NCBI RefSeq assembly: GCF_014467235.1
Contig: NZ_NKHP01000018.1
Location: 30,779 to 94,778 of the forward strand
DNA length: 64,000 bases
Direction: 5' to 3'
Source: Xenorhabdus indica
GTDB taxonomy: Bacteria; Pseudomonadota; Gammaproteobacteria; Enterobacterales; Enterobacteriaceae
Below, piece after piece: positions 17,156-27,810 of the stretch (its first letter is position 1; each line of letters opens with the position of its first letter). A program made the translations under genes and the position numbers. A model generated the notes under the pieces. It ran no database searches, was not told the DNA's origin, and was given only the letters and a program-made list of their open reading frames with translations.

Positions 17156-18137
17156 TCAAACGTCACTACAACGATCCTCTGCACGATCTGCTAGCCAATT
17201 CCCTATCCTTAACAGCAACGCAAGATATTCTTTGGATAATGCTTTGAGATTACTTTCATAGAATATCTGCGGATTATAATTAAAACACAGCGTAAAGCTT
17301 TCGGCGTCTTGGATAAGTAAAGTTAAATCCAGCTTAGAATAATGGCTATATATATCAATGATGCTTAACTGACAGTTATTGATATGTTTTATTTCGGGAA
17401 GTGTCGTTAAATAATTAAATCCTACCGAAAAATACAAAAGGCACTCATCAGGAGAATGCCGCAATGCATTAACTATGTCCTGATAAGATAACTGTCGGTT
17501 TTCCAGCAATGAGAACACATGCTTTTTGCAACGAGATAATAAATAGCTAAAAGGCTCTTCACTATTAATACCGATAAAGAAACTGGTCATATTGACGAAA
17601 CAGCCAAGAGTATCTGCATCCTCTTGTGAGACACGATCTGTAGTCGGGATACCAATTGGTTGAATAGTCGGCATATTGCCAGCCTGCTTTAATACTATAC
17701 ATGACATCGCCAGCTAGGAACGCTTGATAATAGCTGACAAACTGCTGAAAGAAAGGCGTGATAGCATCATGATCGAAAAGGGTGTGATGTATTCTGCACA
17801 AGAGGACATGATGATCCGGAGTGTTCTCAAGCAGCCAGAAATTTACTAATGATAATTGTTCAAAGTTCGCTAACTCACGGCACGCAATCTCAAGCAACAC
17901 GCTGTCACGTAAAGGGCGCTCTTCAGGCAATACCGCATTCAGAAGAGGAATATTTACCGTTGATGCGGGTACAATTCGGCTACAAACCGGATTGCTATCA
18001 AGATCAAACTGAGTGCGTAACATTGAGTTTTGTTCAAGGATACGTGACACGCTATGGTTAACAACGCTTTCATTCATGCTGCCATGGATATCAATAGCGA
18101 AATAGATTTGGTACAGCCACGGATTTTCGCTCATCAA
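17156..18137 (-). pseudogene. NRPS condensation domain remnant
   Basis: Two minus-strand frames carry opposite halves of a condensation domain. 18137-17700 has the N-terminal half: EQNSMLRTQFDL and the catalytic HHxxxD motif as HHTLFDHDAI, then YYQAFLAGDV. 17700-17156 has the C-terminal latch half: IGIPTTDRVSQEDADTLGCFVNM, FSYLLSRCKKHVF and NRQLSYQDIVNAL. About 150 residues that should join them are absent and the frame changes, so an internal deletion occurred. No start, adenylation or carrier domain is present. It abuts the conjugation remnant at 18138, so it was probably truncated by the same rearrangement. Confidence 0.75.
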
Positions 18138-18700
18138 TTGCAGGACAGTGAAAACGGCAAAATTATCTTACTGGATGTCACAGCGGGAAAAACCGATGCC
18201 ACTGAGCCAGTGCGGATTATTTATCCCAATGAAAAATCAACCGATTCAACTAAAGAACCACAATCCCAGAACAAATCCCAGTTATCTGCACCCGTGCCGG
18301 TAGCGCTAACCCGTTATGCCGCCCAGCAGTTGTATGCCCCGTTACGTACCGTCGAACGGGTTATCGGCATTTAGCCGGTGAACCTGCATCTGGCTTCATC
18401 CATCACTACCCTCTATCCGTCAGAGCCGATTGACGTGACGCCGCTGGCCGGCTGGCGACTGGGTCATCACACACAGTGATGGCCCTGAAACTGCGCAATA
18501 CCGCCAGACGCACTATCACGCTTGACCCACGCGCCTTGCAGGGACACTTTGTCACCGCAACGTTCCAGCATCGCTGGCTGGGAAAAGCCGGAACAGCGGA
18601 AGATACCATGGTGCTGTATCTCGTCACGCAAGGGCAGCCGGATAATGCGTTTATTCCTGAGCCGGTCTCGGTAAAACCGGGAGGCCGCGATGCAGATTAA
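18138..18700 (+). pseudogene. TIGR03749-like conjugative-element protein (TraK-like), decayed
   Basis: From the junction with the NRPS remnant the plus strand reads RIFAHQLQDSENGKIILLDV, PVPVALTRYAAQQLYAPLRTV, a stop at 18372, then PVNLHLASSITTLYP, a frame change near 18470, and RNTARRTITLDPRALQGHF to 18700. The order before the TraB-like gene and these motifs fit the TIGR03749 family of MPF-G (ICE) secretion channels. The N-terminus is missing, with one stop and one frameshift. Confidence 0.65.
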
Positions 18701-20098
18701 ATCCAACAGTCTGGTGAAAATTCTGGTGCCGACCGTATTGGTGATTGGCGGGTTTATCGGGATTAAAAGTTGCAGCTCAACAGACAATACCGCGCCCGAC
18801 ACGCCCCAGAATAATGCACTGGCATCACTGTCCCCGGAGGAATTGCAGGCGCTGGGGGGGTGGCGACACGTCGGAAGATACCCTGCGCACGTTGGTGGGC
18901 ACACTCAATAAAGTGCGGGCAGAGCAGAAACAGCTGAGTCAGCAGAACGCCGATATTCTGAAAGAAAATGACCAGTTAAAAAATCAGAGTCAGGATGTGG
19001 CAGGCCAGATAGACGCAGCCGTGGCTGCCATCCGTCAGGACGATGAACAGCGCCAGCGCGAGTTACAGGACGACCAACGGGGATTACTGGCACAGATTGA
19101 TTTGCTGACAGAGCGATTACATTCAACGCCTGTGTCTGCGCCGGATAATCCGATACCGCTGGGCATCGGGCTGGCTGGTAGTTCCTATTCGTCCGGAACA
19201 GGCAGAGGGCAGGATGAGCTTATCTGGGTCATCCCTGCCGATGAAAAAGTCCCGGATATGCAAACGGCCGGCAATAGCAAAACCCCGCCGCCATTTCCGA
19301 CTTCATTTTTAAGCGAAAAATCCACCGCCGGGCAAAAAGTACAGAATGCCCCGGCGCTAAAGGAAAAGCATGAAAAACCGGTTTATACCCTGCCGGAAAA
19401 TGCCACGTTGGTAGGCAGTCAGGCGATGACCGCGTTATTAGGTCGCGTGCCGATTAATGGCACCGTCACTGACCCGTATCCGTTCAAAATTCTTATCGGC
19501 AAAGACAACCTGACGGCTAACGGTATCGAGCTGCCGGAGGTGGAAGGAGCGGTGGTGTCGGGCTCTGCCAGTGGTGACTGGACACTGTCCTGCGTGCGGG
19601 GGTCAGGCCAATTCCATCACTTTTGTTTTTCAGGATGGCACTGTGCGCACGTTGCCGGGCAGCGGGCAACATCAGCAGGGTATCGGCTAGCTGTCTGATG
19701 AAAACGGCATTCCCTGTATCAGCGGTGAGCGCAAATCCAATGCCAGCACCTATCTGCCGACGTTGTTTGCCCTGTCCGCCAATTCTGCCGGCGATGCCCT
19801 GAACGAAAGCCAGCGAACCGCACAAACCAACGGTACCGGCGGCATCACGTCCGCATTAACCGACAATGCCGGACAAGCAACCCTAGGCAAAGCTGTGGCC
19901 GGTGGCATGAATGAGATGAGCGAATGGCTCAAGCAGCGTTACAGCCAGACGTTCGATACGGTTTACGTCCCGCCCGGCGCTAAGTTAGTGGTGCATATCA
20001 CACAACGTCTGGCGATTGATTATGAAACGACAGGCCGTAAGGTGCGTTACGGTTTTAGTGAGCCAGTTCAACGTCATCATCAGGAAGCCTTAGATTAA
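18690..20098 (+). pseudogene. TIGR03752-like conjugation channel protein (TraB/VirB10-like), frameshifted
   Basis: The start at 18690 gives an N-terminal membrane anchor (VKILVPTVLVIGGFIGIKSC). A run of seven G around 18855 shifts the frame; the next frame (to about 19600) has a coiled coil (KVRAEQKQLSQQNADILKEND) and ENATLVGSQAMTALLGRVPI. A second shift near 19605 and a TAG at 19689 precede the last frame, YLPTLFALSANSAGDAL to VYVPPGAKLVVHITQRL, ending at 20098. VirB10-like proteins bridge inner and outer membranes in type IV secretion. Two frameshifts and a stop make it non-functional. Confidence 0.7.
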
Positions 20099-20454
20099 TG
20101 GAAACAACTTCTTCTCCATGGCTGTTTTGTGCCAGCCCGCCCTATTGCCTGCAAATCAATATCACGGAACAGGCTGAACCGACATTGGTTCAACTTGACT
20201 GGCGCTCTGCCCGTACCAAAGGCAGTCAATTGACTCTCTTTAGCAGCAATGAGAGCCGATTGCTGAATGACGGTGATTTTACCGTCTTTCGTCTGACCGA
20301 CACCCAGTGGCAGACTGTCGTGGAAAGTCACGCCACGCCAGCACCTGAACAGTGGGAACGTCTGCCCTTTACCTTATCGGAACTGGCGGTACACCCGGAA
20401 TTTTCCACGTTTACCCTTATTAGTGGCACGGAGGCTCAGGGATGCGAAAAATAA
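20098..20454 (+). CDS. Conjugative-element hypothetical protein
   Basis: 118 residues without a recognised domain (LVQLDWRSARTKGSQLTLF ... WERLPFTLSELAVHPEF). It overlaps the last base of the upstream TraB-like pseudogene and overlaps the next lipoprotein gene by 13 bases, typical of a conserved place in this type of transfer cluster. The frame is intact, but its neighbours are broken, so it is likely unused. Confidence 0.5.
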   Translation: METTSSPWLFCASPPYCLQINITEQAEPTLVQLDWRSARTKGSQLTLFSSNESRLLNDGDFTVFRLTDTQWQTVVESHATPAPEQWERLPFTLSELAVHPEFSTFTLISGTEAQGCEK

Positions 20455-20843
20455 CCTGCGCTATCGTATTAGGCCTGACGGGGCTGATGGCAGGCTGTTC
20501 GACGTCGAAAGAGACGTTGCTCCCGGCCGGAGAACAGACGGTACTGGCGATGTGGCAGGTAAGCAACGCGGGGCATAGCACAACCTCGGCAAGGCAAATT
20601 TTGCGCCGGGCCTTAACCCCGGCCGAACGGAGTCGGGCATTGAGTGAGCCTGACAGCTACAGCCGTTCGGCTGAACATGAAATCAGTCAGCAGTTTCCCC
20701 TCTTACCCAACCCCGATATGGTGATGTATGTCTATCCGCATCTGGTTGCTGGTAAGACCCCGATACCGGGTTACAACACGGTGTTCCCGTTTTATCAGCA
20801 GGTGCAGTATGCCCTGCCGGGTGAACGCACGGAGGCACGGTAA
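20442..20843 (+). CDS. TIGR03751-like conjugative transfer lipoprotein
   Basis: 133 residues with a lipoprotein signal: MRKITCAIVLGLTGLMAGC, lipobox LMAGC at residues 15-19. The C-terminal half (PNPDMVMYVYPHLV, PIPGYNTVFPFYQQVQYALP) matches the lipoprotein that lies between the TraB-like gene and the ATPase in MPF-G conjugation clusters, a VirB7-like outer-membrane part. The frame is intact; its stop TAA shares a base with the next ATG (TAATG). Confidence 0.7.
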   Translation: MRKITCAIVLGLTGLMAGCSTSKETLLPAGEQTVLAMWQVSNAGHSTTSARQILRRALTPAERSRALSEPDSYSRSAEHEISQQFPLLPNPDMVMYVYPHLVAGKTPIPGYNTVFPFYQQVQYALPGERTEAR

Positions 20844-22652
20844 TGACCAATCCTAACGCATTGCAGCGCCCCGGCAAACTGCGTTAATCGGATGAAGCGG
20901 CGATTTACCGGGTAAATCCGTCCATTATCGACTACCTGCCTTGGGTGGAATATCTGGAAGACGGGCAGTGTCTGTTGCTGGATAATGGCGTGTCCGTGGG
21001 GGCAGTTTATCAAATTGAACCGGTCGCTACCGAAGGGCGTCCAGCTAAACGGTTGATTGAAATTCGCGATCAACTGGAAGATGCGGTTCAGGACAGTCTG
21101 GACGAGGATGATATTTCGCCGTGGGTGGTGCAGTTCTTTTGTCAGGATGACGATGATCCTGCCGATTATCTCAATACCTTGCGGGACTACGTGAAACCGT
21201 GGGCACAGGGTACAGACTTTACCGAGGCTTTTCTGGCGGAATCAGAACGTCACCTGAACAATATCGCCCAGCCTGACGGAATATTTCAGGATTCTCTGAT
21301 TACTGGTCAGCCGTGGCGGGGGCAGCAGCGCCAGACCCGCATGGTCGTTTACCGCTGGTTGCCTGCGCATAAATCGAAGGTTCACCACCAAACGGAATCA
21401 TCGGTGGCGGCACTCAATCAGGTCTGTGAACGACTGGTTTCCTCACTGGCATCAGCCGGTATTGTGGCAATCCGGCAACAGGGTGAGTAGATCCACAGTT
21501 GGTTACTGCGTCATTTTAATCCCGCACCGGATTGGGGCATGGCAAAAGCCGATTTTTACCGCACGGTAAGTTATGAACCGCCCGCATCGTCCGATCTCCC
21601 GGTTAACAATGATTTTGCCGAAAGCCTGTGGTTTACCCCGCCGGTGTCTGATCCCGACAACGGTCTCTGGTGGTTTGACGGCTTGCCACATAAAGCCGTT
21701 CCGGTTGAACGCCTGCGGCGTCCGCCAGAGCCGGGCACCCTGACAGGGGAAGTGAAACGGGGTGACAATATCAATGCCCTGATGGATATGATGCCGGAAG
21801 GCACCGTGGTCATGCTGACCATTGTGGCACAGGCTCAGGATACACTGGAAGAGAGCTTTACCCGGCTGGCAAAAAACGCGGTGGGAGAAAATACCGAATC
21901 GCTGCGTGTCCGGCAGGATGTACAGGAGGTGAAGGAATTACTGGGGCGACGGCATAAACTGTACCGCAGTGCACTGACCTTTCTGGTGCGCGGTAAGGAT
22001 TTGGGTAATCTGAACCAGCGGGTGCATCAGTTATCTTCGACACTACTGAGTGCCGGATTACAGCCTGTGCGACCGGAATTCAGTGTGTCTCCGCTGAATG
22101 CCTATTTACGGGCGTTGCCAATGTGCTTTAACCCGCAGAAAGACAAAAAACACGGGTACAGTCGCCTGATGTGGGTACAGCATCTGGCAGGACTTATGCC
22201 GGTCGCCGGGCGTTCAACCGGCACCGGACATCCGGGCTTCAGCTTCTTTAATCGCGGCGGAGCGCCACTGACCTTTGATCCGATGAACAAACAGGATCGC
22301 ACCCAGAATGCCCACTTATTGCTGTTTGGCCCGACCGGCGCAGGCAAATCCGCTACATTGTGCGCCTCGCTGGTACAATTGATGGCGATCCACCGACCGC
22401 GCCTGTTTATTGTCGAAGCGGGGAACAGTTTTGGGCTGTTGGCAGGCTATTACGCCAGTCTGGGGCTGACCGTGAATAAAATCGGTATCAAACCGGGTTG
22501 TGGCGTCAGTCTGGCTTTGTTTGCCGATGCGCATCAACTGCTGCAACTCAGTCCCAAACAATTACGTATTCATGAAACCGATATTCCGGAGACCGATGCA
22601 GCACAGGAAGACGGCGATGAACAGCGCGATATTCTAGGGGAAATGGAAATTT
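20843..22652 (+). pseudogene. Conjugative transfer ATPase (TraC/VirB4-like), two in-frame stops and truncated
   Basis: One continuous frame from the ATG at 20843, interrupted by TAA at 20885 and TAG at 21488 and then open to the break near 22650. It contains Walker A FGPTGAGKSATL (about residue 494), LFIVEAGNSFGLLAGYYA and the N-terminal VNPSIIDYLPWVEYLE. VirB4-type ATPases power type IV secretion; this matches the TIGR03744-like ATPase of MPF-G elements. The C-terminal half is lost where an IS3-like end begins. The absence of frameshifts suggests recent decay. Confidence 0.8.
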
Positions 22653-23030
<378 letters not shown>

Positions 23031-23583
23031 ACCGGACGTTATAAACTTGATAATTTTCCTAATATTCAAAGTGCTTTCTGTCATACTGGCCGCTACTTCA
23101 TCATGACAGGAAGATGTAAAACAGGCTGAGTTCTTCCAGCCGACTCTAACTATGCCTGGATAGCCGACAATGGCTTAACTGTACTTTGTAGGACGACGGT
23201 TCGATCACCGTTGTCAGAGCTACTCAGTTCTCCGGCAACAGTGTGATGAATAATGAAGCTCTGAAAGCACTCCGTCTTGCTAAATCTGTCGGACCAAATC
23301 CTGCAAATCTGGCAGTAGATATCCTCTTACATATCAGTTTTGAGTTGAAATAACTCATCATATCCGATCAAATATTCTAATAATTGAAATGTTCTGATTA
23401 TTTTATATTCAACTTCTATGTTTTATTTACGTCATTATTTTTATTTATGTGATTTATTTTATTAATCATCATAATTATATTGCACTGGTTTTTATGCGTA
23501 TTTACTGATAAAAAGTACAGCGTTTTTGATTTTTCATCATCCATGAAAACTATATTTTATATTAAATTGCTGAGGATTTGCTT
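23031..23583. other. Intergenic with a coding-like scrap, then operon promoter region
   Basis: At about 23192-23353 the plus strand carries a coding-like fragment (DDGSITVVRATQFSGNS ... ALKALRLAKSVGPNPANLA, stop at 23351), possibly continuing upstream after a frame change (LPADSNYAWIADNGLTVL). The family is not recognised. From 23370 to 23583 the sequence is very AT-rich and should hold the promoter of the ACP/ketosynthase operon; no single -35/-10 pair is clear. Confidence 0.35.
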
Positions 23584-24048
23584 ATGGAAAAATATATTTC
23601 TGCGGTATGTGATGAAGTCTCTTCTATTACTCTTACTGATAAAAATATGATTAATGAAGATTCTTCATTAATTAATGAATTAGGTGCGGATTCTTTAGAT
23701 ATTATTGATCTTACTTTTAATCTGGGTAAAAAATTTAAAATTACTATGCCTACCAAGAGTGTATTCACTCATGTGATGGAAACTGCGCCTGAAGATATTA
23801 TCAATAACCTAGTTATTGGCGATGTACTGACTGAAGAGGGTAAAGGGTTACTTGCTTTTGGTTGTTATAAATACACACAAAAACAATTGGATGCTATCCA
23901 TACACTAGGGGATTTATTTGGTGAGACGAACATTCATAACTGGGCTTCGTTATGTAAAAGCGTTTTTGAATCAGAGAGTAAAAATGCAGATAAGATCATT
24001 TTAGATGAAATTGAACAATATTGTCATAATATGAAAACCAAATCATAA
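23584..24048 (+). CDS. Acyl carrier protein with C-terminal extension
   Basis: 154 residues, against about 80 for a normal ACP. ATG at 23584 chosen for TGAGGA 7 bases upstream; a TTG two codons earlier is less likely. The phosphopantetheine site is the serine in ELGADSLDIIDL (about residue 38), followed by the usual acidic recognition helix. Residues 80-154 form an extra predominantly helical part (GLLAFGCYKYTQKQLDAIHTL ... ILDEIEQYCHNMK) that I do not recognise. It is the first gene of an operon of ketosynthases and a reductase/aminotransferase, so it should carry the growing acyl chain and perhaps dock partners through the extension. Confidence 0.8.
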   Translation: MEKYISAVCDEVSSITLTDKNMINEDSSLINELGADSLDIIDLTFNLGKKFKITMPTKSVFTHVMETAPEDIINNLVIGDVLTEEGKGLLAFGCYKYTQKQLDAIHTLGDLFGETNIHNWASLCKSVFESESKNADKIILDEIEQYCHNMKTKS

Positions 24049-24160
24049 ATTTATGACAGCCATTTAAATGTTATACTAATTTTTCGTTAACTCTCCGTTA
24101 ATGATTTGATTTTTTTTAATTTAAGTCAAATCTGATATTTTTACTAAGGTGGTAGTAAAA

Positions 24161-25423
24161 ATGGCTGGTATCACGACAGAAAGAGTGGTTGTAACCGGTT
24201 ATGGTTTAATTGTTCGTAATCATAATTGCCCACATACTTTATTCCATTCATTAATGGAGGGTAAATCACTTATCTGTGAAGATGAGTTGTTAAAAGAGAA
24301 TGGAATAAGTCATATTCCAAGTGCAAAATTAACTTCCGAAGACATAAACCAACTGCGTAATCAATTTAGTTCAACAGATAATTTTGCCAATAACCTTGTT
24401 TTTCTGATGGCATATTGTGCCAGCAAAAACAGTTTGAAAATGGCAGGGTTAAGCCGTGAAGAACTGATGCAATATCAATGTGAATTATTTTTTGCCAATA
24501 ATAAAATACTTATTGATGGTAATACACTGAGTCAATATCTCAATAAAGAGCAGTCTTTGTCAGAGTCCGTTGATATTGAAAATATAGCCTCACTGATCCG
24601 TCCGTATGAAATTTCTGAAGAATTGATTAAGCATTTCCATTTATCGGGGCAGACAAGAGTATACGGTGATGCCTGTACCGCAGGTATGGCCGCACTCTAT
24701 TCTGCATATCGGACAATTAAAAGCGGCCGAAGTCAGATCGCTCTGGTTGGTGCTTCTGAAGAAGCTACCCATCCTGTCACACAGGCATTATTTAAAAAAG
24801 TCAAAGCTCTTTATAACGGTGAATTTACTGAATTAAATCAATCATCACGGGCATTTGATAAAGACCGCTCAGGCTGTGTTTTAGCAGATGCTTCCGCATT
24901 TCTTGTGGTTGAAAATTATTCTCATGCTCTTGCTCGCAACGCCACGATATTAGCTGAGATTGCCGGAATGTCCCGTCAGTCTGAAGGCTACAAAATGACA
25001 TCAACGGATTTATCGGGGCAATATTATCTCAACTCTATGTCTGCGGCGCTGGAAGATGCTGAATTATGCCCTGAAGATATAGATCATATCAATGCGCATG
25101 GTACTTCAACGGTCAGTAATGATCTGGCGGAAAGTAAAGCGATTCACGACCTGTTTCCACATAAGCCTCCCGTTATTTCCACAAAATCAGCAATCGGTCA
25201 TTCGCTGGCAACCAGTGGATTATTGGAAGCCATACTCACCATCGAAACGCTGAATAATTATCAACTGCTCCCCAGCCTTAACTTTTCTGAGTCGGGGAAA
25301 ACGGATGGCCTTATCAATGTCAACAAAACGGCAAGAGCCATACATGCTAACCATATTCTCAGTAATTCTTTTGGTTTTGGCGGAGAAAATAGCAGCCTGA
25401 TCTTAAAACGTGCAGAGGGGTAA
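24161..25423 (+). CDS. Beta-ketoacyl-ACP synthase, KS-alpha type (first pair)
   Basis: 420 residues; start at the ATG 24161 behind AAGGTGG, with GERVVVTGYG-like beginning ERVVVTGYGLI. Catalytic triad intact: Cys in VYGDACTAGMAAL (about residue 173), His in NAHGTST and His in STKSAIGHSLATSG, plus the closing SNSFGFGGENSSLIL. Condenses malonyl-ACP with an acyl chain. The first 160 residues diverge from FabF, suggesting an unusual substrate. It is followed three bases later by a ketosynthase-like gene lacking the active cysteine, which gives a KS/CLF arrangement as in type II polyketide systems. Confidence 0.85.
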   Translation: MAGITTERVVVTGYGLIVRNHNCPHTLFHSLMEGKSLICEDELLKENGISHIPSAKLTSEDINQLRNQFSSTDNFANNLVFLMAYCASKNSLKMAGLSREELMQYQCELFFANNKILIDGNTLSQYLNKEQSLSESVDIENIASLIRPYEISEELIKHFHLSGQTRVYGDACTAGMAALYSAYRTIKSGRSQIALVGASEEATHPVTQALFKKVKALYNGEFTELNQSSRAFDKDRSGCVLADASAFLVVENYSHALARNATILAEIAGMSRQSEGYKMTSTDLSGQYYLNSMSAALEDAELCPEDIDHINAHGTSTVSNDLAESKAIHDLFPHKPPVISTKSAIGHSLATSGLLEAILTIETLNNYQLLPSLNFSESGKTDGLINVNKTARAIHANHILSNSFGFGGENSSLILKRAEG

Positions 25424-25426
25424 CAC

Positions 25427-26521
25427 ATGGCGATTTATATCACCGGCGGTTGCACCTTATTGCCTGATAATCTGAGCATGAGCAATATTATTGATGGAAA
25501 TATTAAAGGTGCTGTTTTATCCGGCAATACACCACATTTGCCTCAGATTATAGGGGAAAGATTCATTAGAGAAGGGGATTTTGTTATGCCTGCTGTCGAT
25601 AAGATAATCCGGCGAGCCAGCCATCCGCAAAGCCAGTGGGTACTCTATACGGGAATTAAAACTTGGGAAAAGGGTATCGGAGAGCATTTTCCTCCTGAAC
25701 AACGGGGATTATTTCTTGGCTTAGGCACTACGGATGCGGATAACAATGCTTACTTTATTGCTTCTGATGCAAAAAATGATGGGGATTATGTCTCCAGATC
25801 GTTAGTCGAAAGACCACCATTGATGGGGTTGATGTTATTGAATACGTCAACAGCCAGCCATTTGTCACAACATCTGAACATAATGGGTGATAATGCCTTC
25901 TTTTCCCCGCAAGTTGATGCGGGAGGCCATGCTCTGCTGGAAGGTTATTACAGCATCAAAGAAAAACGAAGCCAGTTTGTGCTTTGTGGTGGCAACGCCC
26001 AGAAAATTTCAGCGTGGTACTATCTTGCTTATGAGCGGTTAATCGGGAACACGCCGTGGTTACCTGCGGAAGCTGCTTCGTTTACTGCGTTACATCATGA
26101 TGACCGGAATGCGGATAGCGAGTTGGTCTATGTTAACCGCACGATTATTCATAGCAGTCATCACTATCAGCATTTTCTGTCGCAAGCACTGAATGCCGGG
26201 TCACCCTATCAAATTATTCATGTCGGCAGGCTAGAGCATGACGCTATTCCGCTGACATACGCAATTTTTCCTGAGGCTGTTCAGTTTCATCTTGATAAAG
26301 CCATCGGATACACCGGGCCAGCGGCTGTTTTTATTGCAAGTAATCTTGCCATCGAATTGCACCAAAAATCATTGGTACTAGATAACACCCATACTCACAT
26401 CCAAACCCGATTGACCTGTCAGCAAGCGTCGCCAAAGGTGCTGATACTGGTTCATGGTCTGGAAAAACAGTGCATTGCTGTTTTGCTCGATATGAACATG
26501 CCCGGGAGAGAATTATCATGA
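25427..26521 (+). CDS. Degenerate ketosynthase-like protein (chain-length-factor type, first pair)
   Basis: 364 residues with weak thiolase-fold similarity: RGLFLGLGTTDADNN, LMLLNTSTASHLSQHLN, and QVDAGGHALLEGYY at the place where a ketosynthase would have the catalytic cysteine. That cysteine is absent (Ala/Gly instead) and the two histidine motifs are missing. It probably pairs with the preceding enzyme as a chain-length factor. It starts three bases after the previous stop and overlaps the next start by ATGA. The family assignment is based on fold pattern and position. Confidence 0.6.
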   Translation: MAIYITGGCTLLPDNLSMSNIIDGNIKGAVLSGNTPHLPQIIGERFIREGDFVMPAVDKIIRRASHPQSQWVLYTGIKTWEKGIGEHFPPEQRGLFLGLGTTDADNNAYFIASDAKNDGDYVSRSLVERPPLMGLMLLNTSTASHLSQHLNIMGDNAFFSPQVDAGGHALLEGYYSIKEKRSQFVLCGGNAQKISAWYYLAYERLIGNTPWLPAEAASFTALHHDDRNADSELVYVNRTIIHSSHHYQHFLSQALNAGSPYQIIHVGRLEHDAIPLTYAIFPEAVQFHLDKAIGYTGPAAVFIASNLAIELHQKSLVLDNTHTHIQTRLTCQQASPKVLILVHGLEKQCIAVLLDMNMPGRELS

Positions 26522-27810
26522 TATCCAATCGTCGTGTTGTTGTGACCGGTATGGGCGTTGTGAGTGCTTTCGGAACTCAGCTTGATACTGTCTGGAAAAA
26601 ACTCTGTGCAGGTGAATCCGCTATCAGCCCTCTGACATTTGAGGATAACGGAACCCTGCCAATCAAATATGCTGCCCGAATCGATTTCAATACCCTACTG
26701 GCTGAAAATTCAGCTTACCTACCCGCATCCGGTCTTACCGATCGGCGGGGAGTCATGGGATTTATTTCAGCGTTTAAGGCATTAGAGGATGCGGGATTAC
26801 TGGCACTGCCACACATCAATGAACAGCATATTGGTATTTATGGATGTAGTGGTGTCAGTGAAATTTCGGAGAATGATAGACAGTTATGGCGTGAAAGCCG
26901 CCAGGTAGAAGATACCGACCCACAAGATATTGAGGCGTTATTCAGGCAGCGTCATAACCTGAGTTTTTGTTCCGGTATCAGGTGCAGTAACGATGGGATG
27001 ATTAATGCCATTGCGAGCCAATTTTCGTTATCGGGGCCTGCAATAAACCTGAATGCCGCTTGTGCCGGAGCAACCCATGCTATCGGACTGGCCTGTCAGT
27101 CGATCAAAAGAGGTGAAGCAGCCATTATGCTGGCGGGAAGTGCGGATTCAGTCATCAATCTGCATACCCTAATCGGCCTAAAATTATTGGGTGCTACCGC
27201 AACAACAGAAAAGTGGGGAAATACACTTTGTCGTCCTTTTGATAAAGATCGTAGTGGATTAGTGGCGGGTGAAGGCGGAGCATTTTTAGTGCTTGAAAGC
27301 GAAGAGCATGCCCGGCGCCGGGGCGCTAAGATCTATGCTGAAATTAAAGGCTATGGCGCTTCACTGGACGCTTATAAACTAACGGCTCCGCATCCCAATG
27401 GTATCGGCGCAGAAAATGCCATCAGACGGGCAATTGGAGACAGTGGTTTATCACTGGATCAGATCGATTATATCAATGCTCACGGTACGTCAACGCCACT
27501 GAATGATGCTCAGGAATCCGCTGTGATAAAGCGCATTTTTGGTTCCCGGCCGCCGCTGGTTTCATCAACCAAGTCAATGTTAGGTCATTGGATAGCTGCC
27601 GCAGGCGCTATTGAAGCGGTCGCTACGGTTTTGACGGTAAAACATCACTTCATTCCACCCACTATTAATTTTACAACGCCTGATCCACTTTGTGATTTGG
27701 ACTATGTTCCCAATAAAGGGCGGTCTTTTTCTGTGAAAAATGCAATATCCAACTCATTTGGTTTCGGTGGAATTAATTCCTGCTTAGTCATAGGGGATTA
27801 CAATGAATAA
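26518..27810 (+). CDS. Beta-ketoacyl-ACP synthase, FabF-like (second pair)
   Basis: 430 residues. Start at ATG 26518, overlapping the upstream stop, which gives MISNRRVVVTGMGVVSAFG, the normal FabF-type N-terminus; an upstream in-frame start at 26470 would add 16 residues inside the previous gene. Catalytic Cys in NLNAACAGATHAIGLA, His in NAHGTSTPLND and His in STKSMLGHWIAAAGAIE; ends SNSFGFGGINSCLVI. It is closer to housekeeping FabF than the first ketosynthase. A second condensing enzyme implies two kinds of elongation or an initiation/elongation split (inference). Confidence 0.9.
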   Translation: MISNRRVVVTGMGVVSAFGTQLDTVWKKLCAGESAISPLTFEDNGTLPIKYAARIDFNTLLAENSAYLPASGLTDRRGVMGFISAFKALEDAGLLALPHINEQHIGIYGCSGVSEISENDRQLWRESRQVEDTDPQDIEALFRQRHNLSFCSGIRCSNDGMINAIASQFSLSGPAINLNAACAGATHAIGLACQSIKRGEAAIMLAGSADSVINLHTLIGLKLLGATATTEKWGNTLCRPFDKDRSGLVAGEGGAFLVLESEEHARRRGAKIYAEIKGYGASLDAYKLTAPHPNGIGAENAIRRAIGDSGLSLDQIDYINAHGTSTPLNDAQESAVIKRIFGSRPPLVSSTKSMLGHWIAAAGAIEAVATVLTVKHHFIPPTINFTTPDPLCDLDYVPNKGRSFSVKNAISNSFGFGGINSCLVIGDYNE

